Assembly: GCA_027924585.1 (NCBI GenBank)
Contig: BSBM01001937.1
Span: 548,501-612,500, forward strand
Direction of reading: 5' to 3'
Length of the DNA stretch: 64,000 bases
From: Larix kaempferi
Lineage: Eukaryota; Streptophyta; Pinopsida; Pinales; Pinaceae
Positions 1 to 11,388 of this stretch are shown here, piece by piece. The position numbers and the translations under genes were made by a program. The notes below the pieces were generated by a model. The model was not told where the DNA came from and did no database searches. It saw nothing but the letters and a program-made list of their open reading frames with translations. Position 1 is the first letter of the stretch, and every line of letters begins with the position of its first letter.

Positions 1-780
1 TGCTAATGTATGATATATATAAGAAACAAAAACTATACGGTTGCATGCTGAGGGGGCAAACAAAACACAATGAGGAATCGAAAACATATAATGAAACTCT
101 TTTTAATAATTGAGGAAACATAAACGCATAAGCGTAGAGAAGGATTTTTATGGAGATTAAGCAATCCAAGCCAAGTAACTGAGTGATTGAGTAGCCTAGC
201 CAGCTATGGCTGGCATTGCCTCTTGTTTGAAACTATTGAGTAGCAGCATATAGCTGGCAAAGAACTTGGATTGAGTGCATCGACTCGGCTTAGGCGGGTT
301 TATGATAGGACTGCGGCCGGTGGAAATGACTAGGCTTGACTAACTCTTTCAATGGATTAACTGGGGATGATTAGCACTGGCTATATCTACCTACCAGTAA
401 TGAGAATTATATGGGGCTGCAGTGGCTGTAAACTTTAAAGGATAGTCTGCTACGAGTGACTATCGGCCACGTAATGAAATGAAAAACACCCGAGAAAGCC
501 TTGATGCATAGATAAGACAAAGTTAACGGTAGAACCACCTACCTGGCAATGAAACAATGGTGCTACGGGTTGATGCGGTGGCGTATAAAATGAGCTGGAG
601 CGAATAAACTTGTGCAGCTTGCAAACAAAGTCTTCCAAAATGAAATCTACTAATGACACAACAGAAACCCTCGCCACCCTTATATTAAGATTGGTACGTG
701 TGGGCAATAAATTGGGTAGGTGGTGAAAATAAAAATGGTTTAATTACCCGTACGGTGGGGTCACTTCCACCTACTTGGCA
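1..780. other. Unassigned non-coding sequence
   Basis: I see no convincing gene, RNA gene or repeat edge here. Short open frames on both strands lack recognisable motifs. It is probably old transposon-derived DNA, but that is inference from the neighbours. Confidence 0.4.
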
Positions 781-924
781 TTTATGGGCAACCGTCAATA
801 ATCAGGAGGAAAAGGTGAGTCTCGTCCGCCATTGCGGGCGGACTTTGCAAGTGTCTTTCGAGTTGCGAGCGGACTTTGCGAGTTCCTAGAGCGACATCTT
901 GCTTGTTGCCGGAAAGAGAAGAAA

Positions 925-1315
925 AACGCTCCGCTTTCACGGAAAGGCTTGACGAGTTCTTCCGGAGTCGGCGAGCTAAAATTTTGTGGTGCAAGCTCTT
1001 GAGTTGCTCCGAAATTTCGGGATGACTTAGCGGGTTCTTTCGAAATTGATGAGTCGAAAGTTAGTCGCGACGGGAGTTCTTGAGTTTCTCCGCCATTGCG
1101 GAAAGACTCGATGAGTTCTTCTGAAAATGACGGATGAGTTTGTTAAGTCTTTTCAAAAAAGTGAATGGCCGAGGGACTTGGTAAGAAGGTTCCTGTTGCG
1201 GCAAAACTTGACGAGTGTTTCCGCTATTTCGGGAAAGAATTTCAAGTTCTTCTGAAGTTACGGGTGAACATCCCAAGATCTTTCGCCGTTTCGGGAGAAA
1301 AATTTGAGTTTTGAC
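925..1315 (+). repeat. Degenerate minisatellite, period about 78 bp
   Basis: Diverged copies of a unit of the form CTCCGcnatTnCGGaaag followed by acTtGAcGAGTTCTTCcGgA start near 927, 1,003, 1,084, 1,217 and 1,280. The first spacings are about 76-81 bp. Weaker relatives lie at 810-900. Copies are heavily diverged, so the array is old. No coding function is suggested. Confidence 0.5.
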
Positions 1316-2539
1316 TTAGAAGAAAACTTAAACTCGAAAAGAGATCTTTCATTTGAAATGAAAACTAAGTTCAAGATTTTCCAAAGGAGACTTAACTCTT
1401 TAAGCACACTGTCTGGGAAAATAAAAGGAGGGGCCCCAATATCTACAAAATTTTGGGGGGGATGTTGCTACAACAACAATTGGCGAATCGTTGGAGAACA
1501 AAGATCTCTGAACAAAACACTCTTCTCATTCATTGGAAACCATTAAGAGCTGCTCACCCTAGGTGCAACAATCGGTTTGAGAGTTTGAATCTCGGCAAAG
1601 GAAGTGGTCACTTTATCTGTTGGTTACTGGGAAAGGGGAGCTTTGATGAAGACATCTTTAAAAATTTCCAAGGGCCAAAATATGAGGTTCATTTTAGGAG
1701 ATTTATCTTTCAGATGACCACTCTTATTGGACACCACAGGATCGTAACAACATCTCGTAGACATTATTGCTCTTGTTCCTCATTCCCATGCTGCTTGCAT
1801 CCTTTTAGATGTTTCATATGTTTGATAGCTTTTGCTGTTTTGAGCCTTCCAGAAATATTTTCTTTAAAGTCATGATCTTTGATTTTGGTTCCTCAATCCA
1901 TAATGTCCTTTTGTGTGAGCGAGAACTTTATTAATTTATCAAGCCTCATGGACGAAGAAGAAACTGGCTTGAGATAAGTCCTTTTGGATAGCTTTCCTGA
2001 CTTGTGTGCTTTACTTTATCTCATCCATGCTTTGATTGAGGCGAGAATCTTTGGAAAACAGACCCTTGATTGCAAGCCTTTTGGCTTTTGATTTGCAGTA
2101 TGGAGTCATTTCAATACCCTATGCCTTCGAGACATGCTTCCTTTCCGTGGGTCCAACTATAGTGATCTTCTTGAGATGATTTTAAGTGTGAGGGTGGCTG
2201 GAGCCGAAAGAAAGTGATAAAGATAATCATAGATCTCTGCTATTTAAACAAGGGTTAGTGCGACCAGCAGAACATGATTTCTTCATTCTGGAGAACAATT
2301 AGCAAAAACCGAAAATGCACGGATAAACTTCCTTTTGAGGATGACTTCCCAGTTTCACGGGTTGTGAGATTTCTTGAGAGATCTACCTTCACAAGAAACT
2401 AAATTGCAGGTGCTTAAAAAAAAACTGTACAAAAGGCTCAAATGCTGAGAAAAGAAAATGACCTAGCTGAAACAAAAAAAACTAGAGACTAAAATAAAAC
2501 GAAGAAAGCTTTATTTATGTACAGAAAGTCTCATTGAGA
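1316..2539. other. Unassigned sequence with a possible LTR edge near 1,464
   Basis: At 1,450-1,475 a run of T then seven G is followed by A and TGTTGCTAC, which resembles a plus-strand polypurine tract abutting a 3' LTR start. I cannot find the matching 5' LTR or its far end, so this is only a suggestion. The rest may include the 3' non-coding part of the minus-strand gypsy element whose pol ends at 2,540. The open frame at 1,453-1,875 has no recognisable motif. Confidence 0.25.
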
Positions 2540-3714
2540 CTATGCAAAGTATTGTTTCAAGGCGAGGCCATTAAGAGGAAGGGTTACTTCCTCTCCCTGG
2601 AGATCTGTTAGCTTGTAAGTGGATGGGATGAGCTTTACAGAAATTTGGTAAGGGCCTATCCATAAGTGTTGGAATTTCGTGTGCATCCCTTTACCCTCAT
2701 GATTATGGTCCCATTTTAGGACTAAATCCCCTACTTCAAAAATTCTTTTACCAGACTTCCTTTTATCGAACCATCTTTTGACTATATCTTAGTGCTTATG
2801 AAATCGATCTTTAGCTTTTTGTCGGGCTTCTTCAAGTTGAAGCAAGGTATTGATACTGGATTGTAAGACTTGAATACCGGACCCTCGAGAGGCTTGGGAC
2901 AATTGTAAGGATGGAAGCAAGATATTGGGAGGGAGAATGGCTTCCTTGCCATAGACGAGGGTGTAAGGGGAAACCCCTAATGCATTCTTTGGAGTTACTC
3001 TATCTGCCCATAAGGAATTTGGGAGGGCTATATGCCAGCTTCGCTGATTTTCAATCACAGTCTTCTTGAGAATCCAGATGAGGTTTTTGTTTGAGGATTC
3101 AACTAGTCCATTCCCTTGAGGGTAATAATTGGCTGAATAATTCAATTTAATTCCCCATTCATAAACAAATTCATTTATCTTAAAAGATGAGAAATAAGGA
3201 GCATTATCAAAAACTAGGGAAATTGGAACCCCAAACTGGTTATGATGTTTTCTTTTAAGAAGCTAATGACTGCATCTTCATTGATCTTGCGCAATGGGGT
3301 AGCCTCCGTCCATCTAGTGAAGTAGTCGGTGGCCGTCAGGATGTATCGATGTTGTAGAGAAGAATTTGGGTTTATCTCTCCAATGACATCTATACCCCAT
3401 TGTTCGAAATGTTCTGAGATAATAACCGGCTGCAAAGGTCCTGCTGCCTTAGGTAATTTCCCATCACTTCTTTGGCATATATCACAGTTCCATGCATAAG
3501 CATGAGTATCTCAGAATAAAGTGGGCCAATCATATCTAGCTCTGAGTATTTTGTGAGATGTTGTCTCCCCTGAATAATGTCCACCAGCAGGACCATCGTG
3601 TAGCTCTTTGAAAACTTTGCTTGCATCTCCCTTTTCTAGACATATGAGGAGAATTCCATCATAATTTTTTTTGAAAAGTATTCCATCAATGATTTGATAA
3701 GCTTCTGATTTCAA
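2540..3714 (-). pseudogene. Integrase, broken
   Basis: The zinc-binding N-terminus (GGHYSGETTSHKILRARYDW) begins near 3,590, is cut by TGA at 3,511, and continues in frame to the core (WGIDVIG, LTATDYFTRW). A frameshift near 3,235 moves the remainder, with FDNAPYF and GLVESSNKN, into another frame. The three catalytic acidic residues are therefore all still encoded. The C-terminal part (VGDLVLKWDHN, FQHLWIGPYQI, LNGLALKQYF) ends at a TAG at 2,540-2,542, the natural end of pol. Integrase would insert element DNA into the nuclear genome. Confidence 0.85.
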
Positions 3715-3936
3715 ACGGAGTGCCCTTCTTTTCTTAGAACTCCAGTGTTCTGGTAGATATCCCTGCTACAAATAATGCACTAGATCTCTATACCACGATT
3801 CAGGAGCTGTGAAAATGGGACATATCTCGACTGAATTTAGCTCGGCTTCATTCTTCCAATGCCGCTCTTAATCAATTGGATGCTCTGTAAGCAATTTACA
3901 CAGACCTTGTCCCTTAATGATGGTGGCTAGTTTGAA

Positions 3937-5601
3937 TTATAAATCATATTCTTGAAGAGCTGTGACCCAGTTTCCTCTTCTTTCTCCCAATTCCTTTTGA
4001 ACGAAAAGGGATCTAACCGCTGGGTGAGGAACTATAACTTTAGTTCTGTTCTTAAGAATATATGGTCTGAACTGTTTGACCGCTTTGAAGACGGCATACA
4101 CATGTTTGTCGACCACATGATAGTTCAGTTCAACACCTTGCAGACCAGTGCTCATAAACGAGATTGGATATTCATCTCCTAACTCTACCTTTTGCGTGAG
4201 CACCACCGTGAGAGAGTCATTCGAAGCAAAGGTATACAAGATAAAATCTTTGTCAAAATCTGGGCTTCTTAAGGAAGGAGCCTTAGCTATGGCTGCCTTA
4301 ATTTCTCTGAATGCATCCTTTTCTAAGTCTGTCCACTTGAACTGTATGCTTTGCTTGACCATTTGCTGCAAAGGTTTAACAATTTGCGTGAAATCTGGAA
4401 CAAACCTTCGGACACAATTGATAGGGCCCATAAACAACTGCATGGATTTCTTGTTATGAGGCATTGGAATTTTATTGATAGCCTGTACTCTTTCTTGATC
4501 TATTGATACTTCTCTTTTGGCAATGATATGGCCCAATAGTTTACCTTCGGGAATAGCTAACACACTCTTCTTGGGATTTAAAGAGATACCATATTTACGG
4601 CAACGATAAAAAATATGCTTCAAATGAACAACATGGTCTTCTCTTTTCTTCAAAAAAACCATCACATCATCTAGATAGACAACGACACAATGACCTCCCA
4701 ATACTCAGAAGGCGATGCCCATTACTCGTTGGACCATATCTCCTGCGTTTATCAGGCCAAATGGCATTCTTCGGTATGCGAACGTTCCCCACTTAGTGCG
4801 GAAAGTAGTCTTAAGACGGTCTTCTTCAGCTACCAATACTTGATTGTAACCATAGAAGCCATTAAGAAGGGAGAATAGTTCAGATCCTGACACCATCTGA
4901 AGAATTTGTTCCATTGAAGGGACCGGATAGTTGTCTTTATCTGAAGCTCTGTTTAAATTTCTGAAATCAGCACATAGTCTTATCTCTCCTGACTTCTTTC
5001 TCACGGGAACCAGGTTAGCAACCCACTCAGAATGCTGGAATTTAAAGATTATTTTAGCATCCAGTAACTTCTTGAGTTCTTTTTGAATCAGAGGTTCAAG
5101 AGTAGGGTGCATCTTTCTTAATTGCTGCTGAAATGGCTTGAAACCTGCTTTCATTGGTATGACATGTTGAATAATGCGGATGTCATATGTTTTCAGATCT
5201 TCATAAGTCCATGCAAAAACATCTTTATACTGTCGAAACAACTTGATGAACTTATCTCTTTATCCCGGTGAACAACATTTTCCAAGGTTAACAAATTTTG
5301 GTTCAGTCTCGGTGCCCAGATTAACTAATTCATGCTGCATTGATGAGCTATTGGTCTTGGTATTTGCTGGCCTTTTGAACTTGCTCTGTAGATCAAAAAA
5401 CATTTCAAGCGACCTCACCCCTTTGGGGATGAAATTTCCTTTAGCTGTATCTCTCTTTTGTAAATCAGAATCGTGTTCTTCTTCATCTATCACAGCTTCT
5501 TGGAATATGTCTTCATTTGTTAGAAAACTGATAATTTGTTCGCCATCATCGAAAACTCTGAAGTTTGTGATATTGTCAGGGATAGAAGGCCTGAAAACCA
5601 A
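3937..5601 (-). pseudogene. Reverse transcriptase and degenerate RNase H, broken
   Basis: One frame with stops at 5,260 (TAA) and 4,705 (TGA) covers the linker, the RT fingers and palm (VPVRKKSGEIRLCADFRNLN, YPVPSMEQIL, FRTKWGTFAYRRMPFGL), then the catalytic VVYLDD near 4,665-4,685. The thumb and native RNase H follow (KDAFREIKAAI, YTFASNDSL, ELNYHVVDKHVYAV). In active gypsy RNase H the YTFAS site reads TDAS; here the catalytic aspartate is replaced by F. Both stops fall where relatives have a sense codon. The domain would copy element RNA into DNA in the particle, but here it is dead. Confidence 0.85.
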
Positions 5602-5610
5602 TTCAATTGA

Positions 5611-6036
5611 TCACTTGTTATTAGTCGGCACCAATCTAGAAGCATAAGTTGCTAATAAATCAACCGCAACATTTTGCAGTCTAGGAATAGATTTTATATT
5701 GAAAGCATCAAAATGCATAATTAAATCCCATACCTCAACCTGATAACCTTTCAAATGAGGTGAGAGACAGTGAATGGTATCTCTTACTTGTCTCACAACT
5801 ATTTCTGAGTCACCATAAACCTTCAGGTACTTAACATTTAAACCGATGGCTTTCTTCAATCCGTGGACTAAAGCTTCATATTCAGTAGTATTGTTAGTAC
5901 AATCAAATTCTAACCTACAGGACAAAAAATACTTATTTCTTTCTGGATCCATCAGAACACAACTAGCTCCGGATCCTTCCAAAGTTTTAGAATCATCAAA
6001 GTATAATGTACAAAAAATATTGTTTGATTCAGTTGA
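5611..6036 (-). pseudogene. Additional RNase H domain (aRNH) located upstream of RT
   Basis: The frame reads LYFDDSK, GSGASCVL, TEYEAL, YGDSEIVV and NVAVDLLATYA in order. This is the signature of the cellular-type RNase H that Tat elements acquired in addition to their own. All four expected acidic residues are visible (D of FDD, E of TEYEAL, D of YGDS, D of VDLL). It is in the same frame as protease (upstream) and RT (downstream), with a TGA at 5,611-5,613 where the sequence runs on into the RT linker. The position before RT is unusual, because in the arrangement I know best aRNH lies after the RT-RNase H. Identification is by motif. Confidence 0.8.
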
Positions 6037-6156
6037 GTTAGTATCTTTATGATCTAAGTCAGTGACTAAACTAACTATGTTACAGTCAATATCATCAGTC
6101 CGAGAAAAATGACAGAGATCAGACTGTTCATCTAATTCATGGCTAATAGTTTCAGA

Positions 6157-6903
6157 CTAATAATTACCCATATCAATTTTTAAGAAATAATTTCCCAAAA
6201 CTGAGGATGAGAAGGCTATAGCCTCATTCTTTCCTTCTAGTTGAGTTACATTTTGTTTCATGTGTAGTTCTCTGAGAACCTTGATCTGATTTTGTCTATT
6301 TTGATATGGCAACCACAAATGGGACCAATCAGTTGCAAAGTAACCATTCAACTTTGTGGACTAGTCCCTACTTAGGATCAAACCATAGGCTTTGGGAATG
6401 TCAACTACCATTATATCAATGAACTGACAAACTCTAGAATCTGCTGACAACCTAATGAGGACATCTTTCATTTCTCCGATAACTTTGACAACAGTCCTAT
6501 CTAACTGAATAATCTGGGTAGGAGATGGAATTGGTTGCCCATTAATCTTTTTACAGATTGACAGTGGCATGACATTTGAAGATGCTCCAGAATCTACCAG
6601 ACAGTTGTGTACATTGTGATTGAAGATTTCAAAATTTAAAAGGAGCGGAAACGTCTGAGATTTGGATTTTCCGTCGATACTGGCCTCATTAATTTCAGGG
6701 TCTTCTTGATTATATGTTAATGGAGTGCTGGGTTTGGGTTGAAGATCATGCAACAACTTGTCTCGTTGATGGGGCAAACTGCACATATTGAATATTGAAA
6801 CATTTGCCTTTACTTTCTTTATATATTCAATGATGTCATATCCCAGATCGCATTCTTTTACAATTCTAGTTGGATGGTATGTCTTATTCAGTGTGACCTT
6901 CAA
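6157..6903 (-). pseudogene. Retrotransposon aspartic protease, broken
   Basis: The active-site motif CLVDSGASSNVMPL lies near 6,570-6,600 on the minus strand, followed by the flap-side region and AYGLILSRD. The frame is then cut by TAG at 6,361-6,363, where relatives usually have tryptophan (SRDW), and continues in the same frame through LNGYFATDWSHLWLPY to a second TAG at 6,157-6,159. The protease normally cleaves the Gag-Pol precursor inside the particle. The 5' end is not an ATG start; the domain is part of a longer polyprotein. Confidence 0.8.
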
Positions 6904-7051
6904 TTGTTGAATTGTTGTGTCAATGTTTGGCTGCTTTCCTGCTGTTGGGTTAGCTTTAGGCTGTGGTGGGATGACTGTTATGTGTCTTCTAGGTAATTCT
7001 TTGAAATTTTAGGCTTGGGAATAGTTGAGCTTGGAACTGGAGTGTTAATGT

Positions 7052-7450
7052 TCACATCAGAGACTGGGCTATCCACGGGATCACTTCTACCAATTCAGTT
7101 AAAGGTACCCAATCCCATAGCACCATGGTAGTGTCTGGAGATGGTTCCTCTATCTCAAGGCTTGGTTCCTCTAGAGGATCGTCTTGATCTGGAATTTGTG
7201 AATCCAACATTTGTTTCATGACTAAACTCATAGAGTTAATCCATTGTGGGCATCTCTTTTCCGAGTGTGGCTCTTGATGAAATGTGCAGAAGTGTTCCAT
7301 CCCTATTTCATTCAGATTTAACATAGGAGAAGTATTCATGGGTGGATGAGGTTGATCGTTGTCTTCTCTCTTCTTGTAGAATGGTTTGAAAGGATTCCTA
7401 GATGTACTAGTTGCTTTATCTTTCTCAAGATCCACAATTTTATTGGACAA
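7052..7450 (-). pseudogene. gag: Gag, C-terminal part with variant zinc knuckle
   Basis: This is the in-frame continuation of the gag above, after one stop codon. It contains CTFHQEPHSEKRC, a C-X2-H-X3-H-X4-C pattern that fits a nucleocapsid zinc knuckle variant. Such knuckles bind element RNA during packaging. The rest is low-complexity, rich in P, E and D. The frame to protease differs by one, so a frameshift lies between 7,052 and 6,903; I cannot say whether it is programmed or damage. Confidence 0.65.
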
Positions 7451-7453
7451 TTT

Positions 7454-8608
7454 CTACATCATCTTAACTACATTCTCCATGTCTGCTGATGACTCTTCTT
7501 TATTCCTGGTGAGCAGTAAGGTTTTTTTATTAGTTGTTGGTTTTGTCTTTGCATCTAAGGCATGTTTAGCAATGTTGTCTGCTTCTTCGTCCACCTTTCT
7601 AGCTTCTTCAAAATTCTCTATCAGGGTGGTTTTCTTAGATCTTTTGATGAACATTGCTATAGGCCCTTCAAGAGTTGTTGTATAATATTCAATTAGATAT
7701 TCTTCTGTTGGTTTGTTTGCTTCACTGAAATTATTCAAGAGTGTTGTGAACCTTTGGTTGAAGTCTTGAACCTTCTCTTTCTTTTCCATTCTCATGGACA
7801 ATAATTCTTTCATGAGTGTAGCCACAGTTTTTTGATTCCCATACTTCTTTAAGAAACATGTTTCGAATTCTTCCCAGCTGGAAATTGAGCTAGCTTGTAA
7901 GCTAAAATACCAGGAAGAAACTTTTGGCTCAAATGTGTATGGGAAAAGCCTACAAACTACATCTTCATGTTGTACATTTAAAAGATTCAAGGCTAAATAA
8001 AAACTCTTGAGATGATCTTCAGCAGAAATGGCTTTTCCTGGGTCGAATTTAGGCAAGACTTTCTCTGGATTTTTAGGCAGATTGTGGAATGGCCCAGCTA
8101 GATTCAATGCTCCCCTCGCTCTCCAAGCAGGCACAACCATGTTTCTATGTGGAGAATCAGGTGGAGAATTGTGTGGTGATTTAAGTGGGGTGTTCTTTGG
8201 AGTGACAAGCTCTCCAAGATTTTCTGGATCTGAAAAATTTTCCGGGTTTTCAAGATCGATTTCTTTCAGGGGTTCTGTAATTTCTTTCAAAGTTAAATTT
8301 ACAAGCTCTTCAAAGTTCTGCACAAGAATCGAATCACGGGTGTACTGTCTCTCTTTTTTGGGAGTACTTTTCCTAGGGAGGAAAGTTACAGCGTTTAAAC
8401 CACCTAGTTGCTTCACATAAGACCGTGTATGTCTCCTTAAATCTTCTATTTCTGCAAAAGGCATAGCATACAAGACTTCTTGATGTTCAGAATCATAGAT
8501 GGAGTTTTCTTGATTTGTTACTTCAAGGTTTGGGCTATCTGAAAATCTTGTTTCAAGCGGGTTTTCAGTAACATTTTTGACAATGAGAGATTTTCCTTTA
8601 TCATCCAT
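7454..8608 (-). pseudogene. gag: Gag, N-terminal and capsid part, Tat-like gypsy
   Basis: This open frame of 384 codons begins with ATG at 8,608, just downstream of the presumed primer site. Gag forms the cytoplasmic particle in which the element RNA is copied. The middle part (roughly residues 175-330) has the retrotransposon gag layout: P-KFDPGKAISAEDHLKSF, then a stretch with LFPYTFEPKVSSWYFSL, then SSWEEFETCFLKKYG. An acidic, proline-rich N-terminal region precedes it. The frame stops at TAG (7,451-7,453) but the same frame continues open to 7,052, so the stop is probably a later nonsense change. Family assignment is by motif only. Confidence 0.8.
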
Positions 8609-8640
8609 GCACTTCAGGCCCTCCTTCTAGCACCAAAAAC

Positions 8641-9541
8641 TGATGATGCCCTGAAGATCGCAGCATCAAGCAGAAAGGGATTCTCTCCGGTAAACTATCC
8701 CAATTAGATTGTCCACCATTTGGTATGAGGAATCCGTTTGGTTAGCGGTTCCAGCTACCGTTAGATTTGGATTTGTTTTCCTCTACACCGGTTATGGCCC
8801 GATCCATCGTTCTTTTTTGATTTTATTGTTAAGATGATATGCAAGTGCCTAAGTTAATTTATTCTAAATGCAAAACTTGAAACAAATCTGTATCTAAAAC
8901 TGAAATAAATCTAACCTATCCCTGCAAGGAGCAAATTGTAAATATGAGCAATGCGCTGAAAGAAACATCTAAAGATCAACAGATATCCATTAAATCGTAA
9001 AGATACATCTACAGCAAGAGATTAAAGATATAAAAGATAGCTTTTAATCCATATTAAAGCATTCCATTACTCATTGAAGAGAAACATCATTGCACAGAAA
9101 ATAGTAAGATCACTCAATACATAGAAATAATTCATAACAGTAAAGAAGGATCTCATAGTAAGATATGAATGTCACAAGAATAAATCAACATGCATCCAAC
9201 ACACATTTCCATGAAAAAGACGTCCTCTCCAGGCTCTTCTTAGGTAAAAATCATTTTCTTGGATCAAGTGCAAAATAGTTGGTACAAGTTTAGAAAATTC
9301 CTTTTCCCTGCCAAAAGTCCCCTTTACTCTATTCACTATGCACATATTTATAAGTTTACAAAATGCTTCCTGGGCTGCCACTTGTCCTTTTACACTTGTC
9401 TTTTAAAGAATTTACCAAGAAATAAACAATTCGTGGCCCTTTTCTCATAATAGAAATTCTTTCTCATAATAGAAAAGGACAGTTGTCCTTGTGACTCCAC
9501 GCTCTAACCATAGGGACAAAAAAGTAGACCAAAACAAAACA
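8641..9541 (-). repeat. Probable 5' LTR of the Tat-like element
   Basis: This non-coding stretch lies upstream of gag and directly abuts a candidate primer site (TGG followed by tgctagaagg, minus strand, about 8,620-8,636). On the plus strand it begins TGATGATG and ends ...AAACAAAACA next to the microsatellite. I could not find a partner LTR, so both boundaries are tentative. It contains a short duplication around TTCTCATAATAGAAA (9,443-9,475). Confidence 0.4.
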
Positions 9542-9985
9542 ATGCATCACCATCACCATCACCATCACCACCATAATCATCACCATCTTCATCACCACCA
9601 CCACCATCATCATCATAATTAACTCTAACTCTAACCCTAATTCAATTTCCTTCTATAACTCTAGCGCTAACCTTCACCCAAACCCTAACACTAAACCATC
9701 TTCTTCTTCATCACCATCACCATCACCATCACCATCACCATCATCACCATCTTCATCATCACCATCACCATCGTCATCATCATCATTAACTCTAACTCTA
9801 ACCCTAATTCAATTTCCTTCTATAACTCTAGCCCTCACCCTTACCCAAACCCTAGGACTAAACCATCTTCTTCATCATCACCATCACCATCACAATGACC
9901 ATGACCATGACCATGACCATCATCATCAATGTACTCATCATCATCATGAACATCTCCATCATCATTGTCATCTCTAGGTTGCAAA
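9541..9985. repeat. CAT/ATC microsatellite block with CCCTAA-rich linkers (left arm)
   Basis: Imperfect CAT, CAC and ATC triplets are interrupted twice by the same roughly 85-bp linker, starting near 9,619 and 9,786 (TAACTCTAACTCTAACCCTA, then ATTCAATTTCC). The unit of triplets plus linker is about 167 bp. The same linker and triplet blocks occur in reverse complement at 29,225-29,310, so this is one arm of an inverted arrangement. Long open frames here are triplet artefacts. Confidence 0.85.
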
Positions 9986-10477
9986 TTTATTCCCAATGTG
10001 AAGGTCATCCAAATTTGATCAAGGGGTCCATTTCTCGTCCAGAGGCCCTCGGGTGTGCATGGCCATCATGGACAGGTCCATAATGTCCATGTGGAACTGT
10101 GGGAGCCGACGGAATCCAAGTCCGCTCATCGGTTTGGGTTCTGTGGCCTCGGAGCAAATCCCCAAAGTGTCCCTGAATGGCCCCAGGGTGCCCAAATAGA
10201 ATGCCTGTAGCAGCCAAACCGTGGCTCCATTCGTGAATCTGTCGATTCTGGTGGGTCCGGGGTGCCAGGTTTCAGCTAGCCCCCCCCACATCATGCCTCT
10301 AAGACCCACAAGTGGTCCCAATGGTACATCTCCGGAGTTAGGTTTTTGCTTAGTGAGGGCCATTCCAAATTCACTCAAAGGGGGCATTTCTCATCCGAAG
10401 GCCCCCGGGTGTGGGTGGCCACCGTGGACAGGTCCACAATGGCCACGTGGACCTATGGGAGCCGATAGAATCCAAGT
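9986..10477 (+). repeat. Satellite A, left fragment (about 1.3 units)
   Basis: This sequence matches the 359-bp tandem unit at 24,109-26,937 (GAATCCAAGTCCGCTCATCG, CAGCCAAACCGTGGCTCCAT, GGAGTTAGGTTTTTGCTTAG). It is cut at 10,477 by the copia insertion, and the unit resumes at 24,109 after the duplicated caagt. Its left edge (CCCAATGTGAAGGTCATCC) recurs in reverse complement at 27,585-27,605. Confidence 0.9.
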
Positions 10478-10950
10478 TGTTAATATTCAATATGCTAAGA
10501 CAACAAATATCAGTATTACATTCCATTTCACAACAATAGCATATACAGGATCATTGAAAGAACAACAAGCATAGCGTAAACACAAGAGACACAGATTTAT
10601 CCTGGGAAACCCTCATGGGGTAGAAAACCCAGCAAAGCTTCCTCAATATAGATGACCAACAAATTCAAAGATGTAAACCCTAAACATGAGCTCCTTCTCC
10701 TCCATAGAAGATCTCTCTCTCACTTATGCGCCAATCACAAGTGAGTGAATGTGTGTTAAATGAGGAACACACCTCCTCTATTTATACACAACTTCGACTT
10801 GACTTTTACACTAACTAGGTCGGCCCCAACTTAACCACTTAACATAAAGTTGACTGGGCCGACCCCACTAGGGTGGTCTAATAACCCTTTAACCCATATG
10901 ACTCATACATGACCGACCCCCACTAGGGAAGTCTAATAACCCAAGTTACC
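10478..10950 (-). repeat. 3' LTR of the nested copia element, outer part
   Basis: On plus it begins TGTTAATATTC and matches 23,514-23,986. A TATA-like TATAAATA (minus strand, 10,779-10,786) matches the one in the 5' LTR. The LTR is interrupted after CCAAGTTACC by a gypsy insertion. Confidence 0.9.
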
Positions 10951-11335
10951 TGTGATGTACCTGCAATAATTAATTAATGCAAATACACAAGATATTAGAA
11001 ACAATAGAACGAAATCGCTTTTATATTAATCACGGGCCACTTCGAGGGGGAAACCTCCTTTGAGAAAGCTCAATACAATTAACTTCACGGTGCCTTCAAT
11101 GACCTCAACACACACTTATATACTAATTCTATGCCCAATACTATGAGTCAAAACCATGGGACATATAATACTATAGGACGACTTACAAAGCATATGCGTC
11201 CAATACTATGGGTCAATACTATGGGCTAATATAAACTACGGATCAACAAATACTACGGGACGACTTACAAAGCATATGCGTCCAACAACAATATACTACC
11301 ATAGTAAAGAGAAGGGTTGACATAGGTTCCTAACA
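10951..11335 (-). repeat. 3' LTR of the deleted gypsy element
   Basis: It begins TGTGATGTAC and ends CCTAACA on plus, 385 bp, and pairs with 14,808-15,192. It contains short internal repeats of the form CATATGCGTCCAA and ACTATGGGTCAA. Confidence 0.92.
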
Positions 11336-11388
11336 TCCCCTCTCCCTTAGAAAAAGCTTTGTCCTCAAAGCTTTGGTTGGAGAAATTG

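Larger units (their letters stand above)
2540..9541 (-). mobile_element. Decayed Ty3/gypsy retrotransposon, Tat-like
   Basis: Reading on the minus strand the order is probable 5' LTR, gag, protease, RNase H-like domain, RT, degenerate RNase H, integrase. The RT lead-in (KDVFAWTYEDL) and an RNase H core beginning YTFAS are typical of the plant Tat group. From 6,903 to about 3,240 pol is a single frame broken only by in-frame stops at 6,361, 6,157, 5,611, 5,260, 4,705, 3,937 and 3,511; one frameshift follows near 3,235. No 3' LTR or target duplication was recognised, so the downstream limit given is the end of pol. The element cannot be active. Confidence 0.85.

Noticed and set aside
1453-1875. 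140-codon plus-strand frame
   Set aside because: No domain, a biased C-rich tail, and location in decayed repeat DNA; no evidence of coding.
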